Source: Arion vulgaris
Lineage: Eukaryota > Mollusca > Gastropoda > Stylommatophora > Arionidae
DNA: 64,000 bases
Reading direction: 5' to 3'
Assembly: GCA_020796225.1 (NCBI GenBank)
Contig: CM036755.1
Location: 45,488,306 to 45,552,305, forward strand
Shown in pieces: positions 18,341 to 28,178 of the stretch (positions are counted from its first letter, which is position 1; each line of letters opens with the position of its first letter). The notes beneath the pieces were generated by a model. The model made no database searches, had not been told where the DNA came from, and saw nothing but the letters and a program-made list of their open reading frames with translations. A program made the position numbers and the translations under genes.

Positions 18341-19215
18341 GAGAGATAGAATGAGGCAGGAAAAAAAACAGAAGAGAGTGAAAAAGAGAGAATTGAAGAA
18401 AGAAGTAGAAAGGAACACGTTGAAAGAGAGATTGTCACAGAGATAGAGACAGAGAGAGGGTCAGAGATAGTGGCAGAGAGGCAGAGGCAGAGTGGCAAAG
18501 AGGTAGAGAGAGAGGTAGAGAGAAAGAGAGAAAGAGAGAAAGAGAATTCGAAGCTAAAGAAGATAGACAGATGAAGAAGTGATAGATAGACAGATGAAGA
18601 AGTGATAGATAGACAGATGAAGAAGTGATAGATAGACAGATGAAGAAGTGATAGATAGACAGATGAAGAAGTGATAGATAGACAGATGGAAGAATGTGAT
18701 AGATAGACAGATGAAGAATGTGATAGAAGAAAAGATGGTAAAGATAGATATGGAAGAAGCAAAATGTGTGGTAGTCAAAGATAGAAGTGAGTAAAACAGA
18801 GATTACAATAAAGATAGAGAGAGAGAGGCGAGAGAGGCAGAGGAGAGAGAGGCAGAGGGAAAGAGAGGCAGAGAGAGAAGTAGAAAGAGAATAGACGGAC
18901 GAAGAAATTATATTTTTGGGAGAAATAAAATGTATGGTATAGAAAGACAGAAAGGAGTAAAATAGAGAGATTAGATGAAGAGAGAGAGAGAGAGGCAGAG
19001 AGAGAGAGAGGGAGAAATAGAATAGACAAAGGAAAAAATGATAGATTTGGAGAAATAAAAGGTAGGGAATAGAAAGACAATGAGTAAAGAGAGAATACGA
19101 GAATGAGAAGAGAGAGAGAGAGAGAGAGAGAGAGGTATAGAGAAAGAAAGAGAAAAGACAGAGAAAGAAGAGATAAATATATCAGAAATAAAATGTGCTG
19201 AATAGAAAGACAGAA
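18341..19215. repeat. Purine-rich tract with 25-bp and GA repeats
   Basis: (GAGA)n-rich DNA. Regular 24/25-bp units 'GATAGATAGACAGATGAAGA' occur about six times at 18567-18720, with GAGAGAGGCAGAG-type motifs elsewhere. The strand asymmetry (almost all purine on plus) could support triplex-type structures; this is inference. Confidence 0.92.
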
Positions 19216-19249
19216 ATGTGAACTATAACGATACAAATGAAACAGCTAA

Positions 19250-20210
19250 GAATGGAACAGAACAGCAAAGACACAAATTTTCCTTCGAAACCGAATGATC
19301 TCACTGCTGCAAAATTCTTGCGGTGTCGAACTAAATTTACATACCAGAATATTTAAACCACAACATGAGTCACCCACACACAAAAAAAACCCGCGTATTA
19401 TTTTTCCACCATTTTGTTGAACTTAGAAACATTCTGTCGCCATTCACAACAATTTCTTATAATTCTGTTTTTGTCCAAAATGTGGTCTGTTATTGTCTCG
19501 ACCTGGGAATATTATGAAATGTTTTATTCATGATTTCAAAACACAACTAGAATTTATCTGTCGTTAACCATAACCTTCAAATGTCTCCATTTTGAGAGAG
19601 TTTACTCCAAAAAAAGCGCATTCATGAATTGCCTCTCCCGTGCAAATTAGTCCAGGTATTATAGGTGTGCAAAAGGTGCTTAAACCCAGGTATACCGTTA
19701 AATGCGGGCGCAATCAAAGTTGACACGCGAATAATTATATATTCATGAAACCTCCTCGGTCCGACCAGATCAAATTTGTTTGGGGGAGCTATGCCATCCG
19801 CTGCAAGTCTGCAAGTGCACCCCCGTAAGGTGATAAACGCGGTCTGAAACTACCTTCAATATTTGAAGATCAATAGCAGGGCTGACATCTGTATCTTAGC
19901 ATAGCACTTCTGACATGTTAAACCCCATGAAATGAACAATACACAATGTGCTTCAAAAATAGAGCCGGAACTAATCAATCGTTTAAATAGTCGCATCAAA
20001 AAAACTTAATTTCCATTAATTAGATTAACTGTCATTTAGAAATTTAAAAGCATCGAGCAGGTCTGATGTTTCATATTTCGTTTCTGTAAATATCAGGAAA
20101 TGTGTGTTTATATTTGAGTCTCCTGACAGGCTTTGTCATTTGTGTACATCAGACATTTAGTTGCGGTGGGTGCGATGAAAATGGATCTATGTCCTTCTTT
20201 CTTATTTATT
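19250..20210. other. Longest low-repeat stretch, no gene recognised
   Basis: Nearly 1 kb without a recognised repeat family, tandem array or credible ORF. Composition is mixed, with GC patches such as 'GTGCACCCCCGTAAGGTG' near 19815 and 'AAATGCGGGCGCAATC' near 19700. It could hold non-coding host sequence. Confidence 0.5.
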
Positions 20211-20289
20211 TTCTTCAATTCTGTTTTGTCTTACATCGCCAGGACAAGAAGAGATTTCTAGAATGAGTTTCAGATATATATAATATATA

Positions 20290-20430
20290 TATATGGAACT
20301 GCAGTAAAACTATTTGATTGGCAAAACACGTAATTACAAAGTACTGTAGTTTTACAAATTACAAAAACATTGACAAAATACAGCAACGTTTCGACGAACA
20401 AGGCCTTTATCAAACAAACGAACAAACAGG
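20290..20430 (-). mobile_element. Penelope-like element 3' segment with hammerhead-like motif
   Basis: Lies 3' of the Penelope-like ORF, on the same strand. At 20383-20414 (minus) it reads TTGATAAAGG, a short stem-loop, then GTCGAAACGTTG, resembling the CTGATGA-stem II-GAAA core of hammerhead ribozymes but with changed core bases. The outer end (ACTACAGTACTTTG, ATAGTTTTACTGCAG) is shared with the 4679-4904 palindrome and with the start of the 34603-36147 satellite. Confidence 0.65.
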
Positions 20431-20584
20431 AGTGACAAATTAAAATGAAACACAAATGGACGACCAAATACAAACGTATCTAGGAAAATCTGGAATAAAA
20501 ACGAATAACGAAATAAATGTAACACAAAAACACACAGAAAAACTAGAAATAGAAAGGAAAAGAAACAATGAAACATCTAGTAAA

Positions 20585-20748
20585 TATATAACTTGAATAC
20601 ATGCAACATATACCCATATAGATTACAAAGCATGGGAAGAGAAAGTACTAAGAAGCATAAGAATGGAATATAACATGAATACATTCAACATATACCCATA
20701 TAGATTACAAAGCATGGGAAGAGAAAGTACTAAGAAGCATAAGAATGT
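20585..20748. repeat. 82-bp tandem duplication
   Basis: 'CATATACCCATATAGATTAC' and 'GAGAAAGTACTAAGAAGC' are repeated with an 82-bp period. It overlaps the very end of the Penelope-like ORF. Confidence 0.9.
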
Positions 20749-22497
20749 AATACGTTGAGCCTGCTTGGTCGCAAGGTACCATACAAAGAAATCAACCGAT
20801 TCTCCAGAGCAAATCGACTGCGATCATCCGAGGAATATGATCGGATGGCTGTGACCTGGACATCGTGAGCACCTAAATGGCCAGTATCATTGAAATTGGT
20901 GGCTACAGGGGTCACAAAGCATTGGCGTATGTCGCGTAAGTGTTGGGCGAATCGGTCACTGAGCCTCTTGCCTGTCTCGCCGATATAAGCCTTGTTACAC
21001 CGCTTACAGATAATGGCATAGATAAGATTACGGGACTCGCATGTGAACCCATCGTCAATAAGAAACGTGCCTAAAGGAAAGATACAGTACGCGTCTGTAT
21101 CACATAAGCACACGTGTTGCAACGCTGACGGCCACACTGGACAGTGCCAAAATGAGTCTGGATATTGGACTTAAGGCGACTGTGTACCAACACATCCTTA
21201 AGACTTCTGTCCCGTCTGTAAGACACCAAAGGATAGTTGGGGAAGACAGAACGGGTCTCAGGATCTGATCTAATGAGAGACAGATGACGGAATAAAACAT
21301 TTTTCACCAGGGAACTATGGGGTGGTAAGTTAAGATAAGTTTTACTCTGTCAAAGTTAGTAGTCCTATGCTGGCTGGTAAGGGCCTGCTGGCGAGTGATT
21401 TTCTGAACTCGATGCATAGCCGAGACAAGCACCCTCTCCCGGTATAGGCGCCTACGAAAGAAATCAAGCATCTCGCGAGCTCTCTCAAGAAAATCATCGT
21501 CCTCACTACAAAGGCGACGAAGGCGTAAGAGCTGCGAGAATGGCAAAGAGTCACGACAAGCCCGGGATGGGAAGAAGTATAGAGGAGAAAACTATGTGCA
21601 TCAGTAGGCTTGTAATATACTGATGTAGTGATAGTGGATAGGCGTAGGTGATAGTAATGTCAAGAAAGTTGACACAAGTAGTGGAGATGGAGAAGTAAAA
21701 CGAATAGAAGGGTTGAAAACATTAATGAAATTAATGAAGCGTGACAAATCGGCTTCAGGCATATCAGTGATGCCAATACAGTCATCAATGTATCTGTGAT
21801 AGACAGACGGAAGGGGCCATCATATGTAGTCCATACTAGGTGTTCAAGATAACCCATGAAAAGACAAGCATAACTAGGTCCCATTTTAGTACCCATGGCA
21901 ACCCCACTGATCTGCTAAAAGAATTGGTCATTAAACTGAAAGGAGTTAAGAGTGAGAACTAGTTCCGCAAGACGAAGGAGAGCAGAAGTTGACACAAGTG
22001 GATTAGTTCTCCTATTGAGAAAGAACTGGAGAGCTATAAGGCCGTCAGGATGAGGTATAGAAGTGTACAATGAGCACACATCAAGGAGGAAGAGACGGTA
22101 GGTTCTCTCGGTAGCAACTCAATGGTAGAAAAGACAGACAAAGCGTGGTTTGTATCCTTCAAAAATGACGGGAGTATGGTGACTATGGGATTAAAGATGC
22201 TATCAAGGAATTCGGAGATGTGTTCCGTAGGGCAAGAGCAAGCAGAAACGATAGGCCTACCGGGATTGTGGAGTTTATGAATTTTGGGGAGTATATAAAA
22301 GGCGGGTTTACCCAAACAGCTATCGATCACACAGAGTGATGATGCACTGGATGGAAGGTCGTTCGTGGCAATTAAGTTCTTAATGACTTCACGAACCTTA
22401 TTATTAGACTGAGTGACATCAGTATGGCTGGTTTTATAAAACTGAGTGTCACGCAGTTGGGTATGACCTTCCTGAAGGTAAAGATCTTTGCTCCAGA
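20730..22497 (-). pseudogene. Penelope-like element: reverse transcriptase plus GIY-YIG endonuclease, frameshifted
   Basis: On the minus strand, coding runs from 22497 to 20730 in several frames. The N-terminal part has 'KVREVIKNLI', 'PAFYILPKIHKLHNPGRPIV', 'SACSCPTEHISEFLDSI' and 'PSFLKDTNHAL'. Next are 'GTKMGPSYACLFMGYLE' and 'YHRYIDDCIGI', whose catalytic Asp pair is coded at 21781-21786. A linker ('HFGTVQCGRQRC') leads to a C-terminal GIY-YIG domain 'NLIYAIICKRCNKAYIGETG', with 'RLSDRFAQH' and 'ALENRLI' supplying the expected Arg and Glu. RT followed by GIY-YIG, with the LPKIHK and CPTE signatures, is diagnostic of Penelope-like elements. At least four frame changes inactivate it. The 5' end is lost. 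Confidence 0.93.
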
Positions 22498-22544
22498 CTG
22501 AGTTTACGCTTCATAAATAGTCTCTCGTCGCTTCTGCTATCTCA

Positions 22545-22648
22545 GGTCCAACTTTGCGTGGCCGGCCTTTTGCTTTGTATCCATTGTATCGGAGCAACAT
22601 CGCTCTTTGAGGTGCACTTTCTATTGGTAATCTATTTAATTTACCAGG
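22545..22648 (-). pseudogene. LINE-J2 fragment, 3' piece (split by insertion)
   Basis: Reverse strand codes for 'RAMLLRYNGYKAKGRP', matching 12290-12350. The upstream part of the same LINE resumes at 23100. Confidence 0.78.
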
Positions 22649-23099
22649 GCCGTTGTTGTATCTGACTCTCAGTCGATGCTTCACAAGATGTAAGGGCTGG
22701 TTTCGATATGAGTGGATATCGTCTATAGAAGTTTCGGCTTACGTGGATATACTGTCCTGGGCATGCGAGTGTTTACGGTAATGAGAGAGCAGCCAGGCTT
22801 GCATCAACAGCATCGATTGTTGGGGAGTTGGAGATGGATAATGGGTATGTTTTTCGGTCTCTTCGCGACTGTTTGATGAGGACACTAAAATCGATGTTGA
22901 ATCGATCAAGCGATTTAAGCAGTTTGGAGTTACCCGTTGTACAAGTAGAACTGGATACTGAGGGGCAGCGTGAGAGGTGTGTTTAATCAACGAGACACGG
23001 GAATCGTCAGTATGCATACTCTTCGATATCTGTTGGGGGATACTGAGCACCTTTGAATCTGCCCGGAGTGCAAAGACATCAGTTTAGTAACCAATAGCC
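22649..23099. other. About 450-bp insertion in LINE-J2, class unknown
   Basis: Interrupts LINE-J2 between its 'WFG' and 'RAMLLRYNG' segments. It contains a 103-codon minus-strand frame (22739-23050) that I do not recognise, and no second copy here. It carries no tRNA-like boxes or obvious inverted ends. Confidence 0.5.
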
Positions 23100-23245
23100 A
23101 ATAACCAATCTGCTTGTGTGGGCCGAACCATTTAATTTGTTGTTTCTTGATGAAGTTCAGTACTGATGTTGTACGCACTTTTCCCCTGATGTCTTCATTT
23201 CTCAACCGGCCTCTTCTTGTGGATCTTCTTGTAAATCTTCTAGGG
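23100..23245 (-). pseudogene. LINE-J2 fragment, 5' piece
   Basis: Reverse strand codes for 'RGRLRNEDIRGKVRTTSVLN' and 'FIKKQQIKWFG', the segment upstream of 22545-22648. Confidence 0.82.
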
Positions 23246-23289
23246 ATATTAAAGAATATCCTTCTGCATATTCTTAGCGGATCGTTCTT

Positions 23290-23298
23290 TCTCACTCA

Positions 23299-23350
<52 letters not shown>

Positions 23351-23360
23351 TTTCTCTCTG
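23290..23360. repeat. (TC)n microsatellite
   Basis: About 45 bp of uninterrupted CT followed by imperfect TTCTCT. Confidence 0.95.
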
Positions 23361-23454
23361 TCATTCAGACTTCATAGTCCCCCATACTAGCTCTTGGTTA
23401 ACTGGATTTTATACCTATTTTTATTTATCGGTTGATATTGTCCTGTGTTAGAAA

Positions 23455-23650
23455 GAGATCGAAGCACACATGGCACACATGAGTGCATTTTTTCCAGAGT
23501 TTCCTAATATTGTTACTGGAGCTACGTAGTTCATGTTTTGGAGGTGGAGTGCCATTTCTGCGGAGAGGGACCAAGCCATATAGGTAAAAGCTGATGTAAT
23601 GAAGTCAATCTTTCATCATTACACCTTTAGGTCCTATCAATCAATTAATG
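23455..23650 (+). mobile_element. SINE-M copy, body and TCAA-type 3' end
   Basis: 'TTTCCTAATATTGTTACTGG', 'AGCTACGTAGTTCATG', 'GGAGAGGGACCAAGCC', 'ATGAAGTCAATCTTTCATC', then GGTCCTATCAATCAATTAAT. The last block matches the SINE-G terminus, so SINE-M and SINE-G share a 3' end. Confidence 0.78.
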
Positions 23651-23664
23651 ATCGTATAATCATA

Positions 23665-23952
23665 CTTGATTGAAGACAGAAGGGTATATTCGAACAGAGG
23701 AGTTTCAGGGCTTTGAATTCCACACGCTGACCAGATTGAGAGAGATGGGTGTCAATATTGGTGCAGCCCGAAAAGAACGAGGTACTAAATATGCAAGGGG
23801 ATTGATTAATCAACATCGAACTGGCGTATTGGGCCGCTGGACGCTGCTGGATTTGCTGAGGCGAAGATCGGAGCACGTATGGACGTGTCCGGAGTGCTAT
23901 GATGATAGTCTTCATATACCTGATAACTTGACTGAAGACAGAAGTGTATATT
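23665..23952 (+). pseudogene. RNase H LINE C-terminal fragment flanked by 26-bp direct repeats
   Basis: Open over 95 codons: 'RTEEFQGFEFHTLTRLREMG', 'NIGAARKERGTKYARG', 'INQHRTGVLGRWTLLDLL', 'VWTCPECYDD'. It is the best copy of the peptide also found at 80-455 and 41241-41765. 23665-23690 and 23927-23952 are 26-bp direct repeats with two mismatches. Confidence 0.75.
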
Positions 23953-24184
23953 TATGATTTCTCTATGCATGACCATCTAATAATCAAGCATGATTGATGA
24001 AATCTCACAATCCTAGACATTGTTGAGGGTTTATCATCATCATCAGGTGCCGACTCCGCATTGAAGGTTGGCTGCAATGAATTTCCAGGATCCTCTGTCT
24101 TTCTTGTTGAGGGTTACGCATCGGATAATACTTCAGGTAGTAGTAAAAGTAAATGAGCCCGTTTTCATACCATGTAGCATACTG

Positions 24185-24437
24185 GGGTGGCGTCTGTGTC
24201 TTAGTGAATAGTGACTCGGTCTATTAACTCCGACGTTCTGAGTTCGAATCACGCTGGCGACAGTTTGGTTGCAAATTGTTTCGCGTGGATTTTTACAAAA
24301 GGACTATGACACTACCCGTTTATAAAGCAATGACAAACTACTGAACATAATAATGCCTAGAAAATTCACAGACAGCGTTAAAAAGCTGGAGTTGATTCGC
24401 AAATTTCTGTAAAGAATATGCAATTAACTTAATGTAC
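24185..24437 (+). mobile_element. SINE-E copy
   Basis: 'GGCGTCTGTGTCTTAGTGAA' head, B-box-like GAGTTCGAATCACG, 'GTTTGGTTGCAAATTG', 'AAAGCAATGACAAACTACTG', 'AATGCCTAGAAAATTCAC' and 'AAGAATATGC'. Flanks share about 7 bp (TACTGGG), a weak target-site duplication. 23953-24184 is unassigned. Confidence 0.9.
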
Positions 24438-24478
24438 TGGGTGATACAGTGTTAGACCCGTATTCTTGTTTAACTATA

Positions 24479-24730
24479 GGCACACGATGGGTAGAGAGCC
24501 GCAGTAGCGCAGTGGTTGGTGAATTCGCATCTTAGACACATGGTTCGTGTTCAATTAAACATTAAACGTGAATTATTTTTTCCGACCATAACGTTCTCAG
24601 GTCAACCCATCCTCATTTGGGTACCAGAAAAATCACGGTGAAGTAAAGGCGGACGGCGTGATGCTGACCACATCACCCATCGTGTGCCGATGGTTAATGC
24701 AAACTACCAACTTACCCAATATGCTTTGAG
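24479..24730 (+). mobile_element. SINE-F copy (tRNA-derived)
   Basis: Head with A-box-like TAGCGCAGTGGTTGG and a weak B box GGTTCGTGTTCAA, then 'CATAACGTTCTCAGGTCAAC', 'AAAATCACGGTGAAG' and 'CACATCACCCATCGTGTG'. Related fragments are at 47450-47500 and (head only, reversed) 48116-48230. Confidence 0.75.
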
Positions 24731-24764
24731 GTATGAAAAATCTTTTATTTACTACTTTTCAGCA

Positions 24765-25583
24765 TGAGTGACGTGGTCAACGTCACGCTAGTCAACTTTA
24801 CTTCCTAGTACATGTTTAATGCTACAGTGGAGGTTGTGGACAACATCACGCCGCCCATCTTTACTTCCTAGTACATGTTTAATGCTACAGTGGAGGTTGT
24901 GGTCAACATAACGCTAGTCAACTTTACTTCCTAGTACATGTTTAATGCTACAGTGGAGGTTGTGGTCAACATCACGCTGGTCAACTTTACTTCCTAGTAC
25001 ATGTTTAATGCTACAGTGGAGGTTGTGGACAACATCACGCCGGCCATCTTTACTTCCTAGTACATGTTTAATGCTACAGTGGAGGTTGTGGACAACATAA
25101 CGCTAGTCAACTTTACTTCCTAGTACATGTTTAATGCTACAGTGGAGGTTGTGGTCAACATCACGCTGGTCAACTTTACTTCCTAGTACATGTTTAATGC
25201 TACAGTGGAGGTTGTGGTCAACATCACGCTGGTCAACTTTACTTCCTAGTACATGTTTAATGCTACAGTGGAGGTTGTGGACAACATCACGCCGGCCATC
25301 TTTACTTCCTAGTACATGTTTAATGCTACAGTGGAGGTTGTGGTCAACGTCACGCTAGTCAACTTTACTTCCTAGTACATGTTTAATGCTACAGTTGAGG
25401 TTGTGGACAACATCACGCCAGTCAACTTTACTTATTTGTCTGATGCTACAGTGGAGGTTGTAGTCAACATCACGCCAGTCAACTTTACTTATTTGTCTAA
25501 TGCTACAGTGGAGGTTGTAGTCAACATCACGCCAGTCAACTTTACTTATTTGTCTAATGCTACATTGGAGGTTGAGCTTTAAC
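24765..25583. repeat. 63-bp tandem array, about 13 copies
   Basis: The unit contains 'ATGCTACAGTGGAGGTTGTG', 'CAACATCACGC' and 'CAACTTTACTTCCTAGTA'. The last three units replace the CCTAGTACATGTTT block by ATTTGTCTAA. The 63-bp length is a multiple of 3, so repeating peptides appear; these are artefacts. The CAACATCACGCC motif also occurs beside SINE-F sequence at 47466, so the unit may come from a SINE-F 3' region. Confidence 0.95.
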
Positions 25584-25589
25584 TTGCAT

Positions 25590-25599
25590 TCCAATGATA

Positions 25600-25634
<35 letters not shown>

Positions 25635-25985
25635 CCATTATCATTGCACTTCGGTTAGTAATCATGTGCGATCCGATCTCTTTCTTATACAAGAAGATCT
25701 CAGCGGCAGTACACAAGCTACGTAACATCAACGAGGGTCTCTCAGATGTAGTTTAGAAGATGGTGAAGTATTCTTTAGAAATTTTATTTATTAATATCTC
25801 TAATGACTTTTGCCCGGGCAGCTGCTTTCCAGCCTGCTCTTCTAGATTTTGAACTGGCAAAGGTTCTTTTACGTGCTCAACTTGAACACGGTATCTACGT
25901 TTTATCGTCCGTCTCCGATATGACTAGGAACTCGATCTCACCTACACTGAGATCCAGATGGGTTCAGATGAGTTGCCCTTGTTGT
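25590..25985 (-). mobile_element. SINE-G copy
   Basis: (ATTG)n tail at 25600-25632, then the reverse of SINE-G: 'CATTGCACTTCGGTTAGTAA', 'CCGATCTCTTTCTTATAC', 'CCAGCCTGCTCTTCTAG' and 'GAACTCGATCTCACCTACAC'. The tRNA head is missing. Confidence 0.87.
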
Positions 25986-26049
25986 GTTATATCCGTGCTT
26001 ATTTAGTGATGTCTTGATATTGTCTATCCATCTTTTTCTTGATCTTCCT

Positions 26050-26175
26050 TGGTTCTTGTTATTGGTGAAACCCTCTCTTTTTATTGTATGCTGTTATTTG
26101 AGGTTTCTTTCTTATACTGATGTTGGTGACTCTGTCTTTTCTGGTGTTGTTGGTAACTTTTCGCAGGCAACTATA
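26050..26175 (-). pseudogene. LINE-I fragment, left arm of a head-to-head pair
   Basis: Reverse strand codes for 'CLRKVTNNTRKDRVTNISI' and 'AYNKKRGF'. 26104-26169 pairs with 26188-26250 as a palindrome. Confidence 0.8.
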
Positions 26176-26184
26176 TGTGAAATG

Positions 26185-26757
26185 CACTGCCTGCGAAAAG
26201 TTACCAACAACACCAGAAAAGACAGAGTCCTCAGCATCAGCATAAAGAAAGTTGGCACAGAACCTTGCTTGAATTACATTGAGAAATAAAGAATGAAGTG
26301 GTTTGGCCACTTAATAAGAATACATCCACACTCCACAGTATACAGAGTCTTCTACAACAGAACATCAGGAATAAAGGCGAGAGGAAGACCACGAAAAGAT
26401 GGTTAGATGGCATAGCAGAATCCTGTCAAAGAGCAAAAATAACAATCACCCAAGCCACCAGAACAGCGGAAGACAAAAACACAAAACCACAACACTGGGC
26501 AACATTCCAGTAGTAGTGTGACAACACTGGGCAACATTCCAGTAGTAGTGTGACGACACTGGGCAACATTCCAGTAGTAGTGTGACAACACTGGGCAACA
26601 TTCCAGTAGTAGTGTGACGACACTGGGCAGCAACCCAGTAGTAGTGTGACGACACTGGGCAACAACCCAGTAGCATTGTGACGACACTGGGCAACAACCC
26701 AGTAGTACTGTGACGACACTGGGCAGCAACCCAGTAGTAGTGTGACGACAAAAGAAG
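26185..26757 (+). pseudogene. LINE-I 3' end, right arm, with amplified terminus
   Basis: 'CLRKVTNNTRKDRVLSISI', 'KVGTEPCLNYIE', then 'MKWFGHLIRIHPHSTVYRVF', 'ARGRPRKDG' region and 'ITQATRTAEDKNTKPQHW'. The terminus CACTGGGCAACATTCCAG…GTGTGACGAC is repeated about seven times before AAAAGAAGAAGAAGAAGAAG. Confidence 0.88.
26489..26757. repeat. 37-bp tandem repeat, about 7 copies, from the LINE-I 3' terminus
   Basis: The unit is ACACTGGGCAACAACCCAG plus TAGTAGTGTGACG. It equals the single-copy LINE-I 3' terminus seen at 11600-11640. The final copy keeps the GAA tail. Confidence 0.94.
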
Positions 26758-26783
26758 AAGAAGAAGAAGTTATTGTTGGTTGG

Positions 26784-27042
26784 TTCATCCGTGTGGTGGC
26801 GGGGCCCATGGGGGAAGCAAAGAATAGTAACACCGCGACCTACTAGGCATGTCGTAAGAGGCGACTGAGGTAGGGACCTAGGAAATCTACCTAGTAAATA
26901 AAAAGCGTCGCAGAAATCTGATGTGCTGGTCTACTTGTAGGCGCATAACTAGCACATCGTACCATCGCTCTTAGTCTCAGATCACATACAAATCGCAAAG
27001 AGTGGTTAACAAGTGGTCGATATGGAACGTTGGAAGAAGGTG
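26784..27042 (+). mobile_element. SINE-C copy
   Basis: GTGTGGTGGCGGGGCCC start, GTCGTAAGAGGCGACTGAGG core, 'ACCTAGTAAATAAAAAGCG', 'GTCTCAGATCACATACAAAT', and a short GAA tail. GGTTGGTT on both sides may be the target-site duplication. A second tail-like piece (GGAACGTTCGAAGAAGAA) lies at 27126-27150. Confidence 0.88.
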
Positions 27043-27379
27043 GTTGGTTGTATTCCATTCTCATGAAATGTACGAAACACTGCATTTGTTATCTTTCAAT
27101 GCTTAACTTCTAAAACAAAAAAAAAGGAACGTTCGAAGAAGAAAAAGAAGAAAAACAAAAAACAAGTCATCGCTATTCGTGTCTTTTTAACACGTGTCTT
27201 TCTAAATCTGATAATGTGGGTCATGGTTACCAACAGTGTCATTCAAGCACAGACCATACACCCCAATCCCTACCTCCCCTCCTTCCTCCCTACCCCGACC
27301 CCCTACTCTCCATATTAGATTGCTCGTGCCCTGTTGAATTATCAGTGCCATTCTTGCGCGTGCAGAATTAGCATAACAG

Positions 27380-27690
27380 TCTCAAATGATTCTAGACCAC
27401 ACAGACACACTCACTCTCACACACACAGAGATTCCTTGCACTTTCACTGACACACAAACACACACTAACACACCACACACTCACTCTCACACACAGCCTC
27501 CATGGACTTCACTGACACACAAACACACACTAATTCACACTAACACACTACACACTCACTCTCACACATAGCCTCCAAGGACTTTCTCCGACACACAAAT
27601 ACACAAACTCACACTAACACAGCACACACACACACACTCACACACAGCCTACATACACTTCACTGACACACAAACACATTTTTTAAAAGT
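27380..27690. repeat. CA-rich tandem repeats (ACACACTCACTCTCACACAC type)
   Basis: Imperfect units of about 60-110 bp built from CACACAAACACACACTAACA and GCCTCCA.GGACTTCACTGA. Strongly C/A-biased on plus. Confidence 0.9.
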
Positions 27691-27954
27691 ATATAGCTAC
27701 AGCAACTAAAACCAAATTCTTCAAAAGCAGTTGAGTTGGAACTCACAAGGACAACGAACGTTCAGCAGAGACTTAAAGACAGAACTATCTTCTGAAACTG
27801 AAGGATACTCTACTATCAATGGAAACCATAAAAGAAAACAGAAAGAGACTGGGAAAATTGGCGAACAAGTTAAAGTAAGAAAACAAAGACATCGAAAAAT
27901 TGCAAAATCATGAAATAAAAAAAGAAGTTTAAAACGGCTTTATAAATAATATTG
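27691..27954. other. Unclassified sequence
   Basis: A 60-codon frame (27731-27913) has a Lys/Glu-rich product but no family I know. Nothing else seen. Confidence 0.35.
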
Positions 27955-27968
27955 ATCTCTCTCTCCTC

Positions 27969-28012
<44 letters not shown>
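27955..28012. repeat. (TC)n microsatellite
   Basis: CT repeat ending in CGCGATCATTC, next to repeat P as at 14585. Confidence 0.95.
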
Positions 28013-28165
28013 GATCATTCTTAGGCCGCTTTTATGATTCTAATGTGATATATAAACAGCCAAACATCAAGAACGGACGGATGTATGTGCACAACCTTCA
28101 GTACCTATTGGATCTCAGGTGCTTATCCTTTGGTGGTGTGTTCGATTTCAACCAGCGTATATATT
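28013..28165 (+). repeat. Repeat P copy 2
   Basis: 'GATATATAAACAGCCAAACA', 'TGTGCACAACCTTCAGTAC', 'CTTATCCTTTGGTGGTGTGT', 'GATTTCAACCAGCGT'. It matches 46545-46685 in reverse along its full length. Confidence 0.7.
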
Positions 28166-28178
28166 TGATTTTAATCTA

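Noticed and set aside
17902..19236. Cys/Val-rich and His/Thr/Ser-rich frames in the TG and purine tracts
   Set aside because: Low-complexity composition artefacts.
20730..21137. GIY-YIG domain as a homing endonuclease or DNA-repair nuclease
   Set aside because: It is fused downstream of a reverse transcriptase with Penelope signatures, on the same strand.
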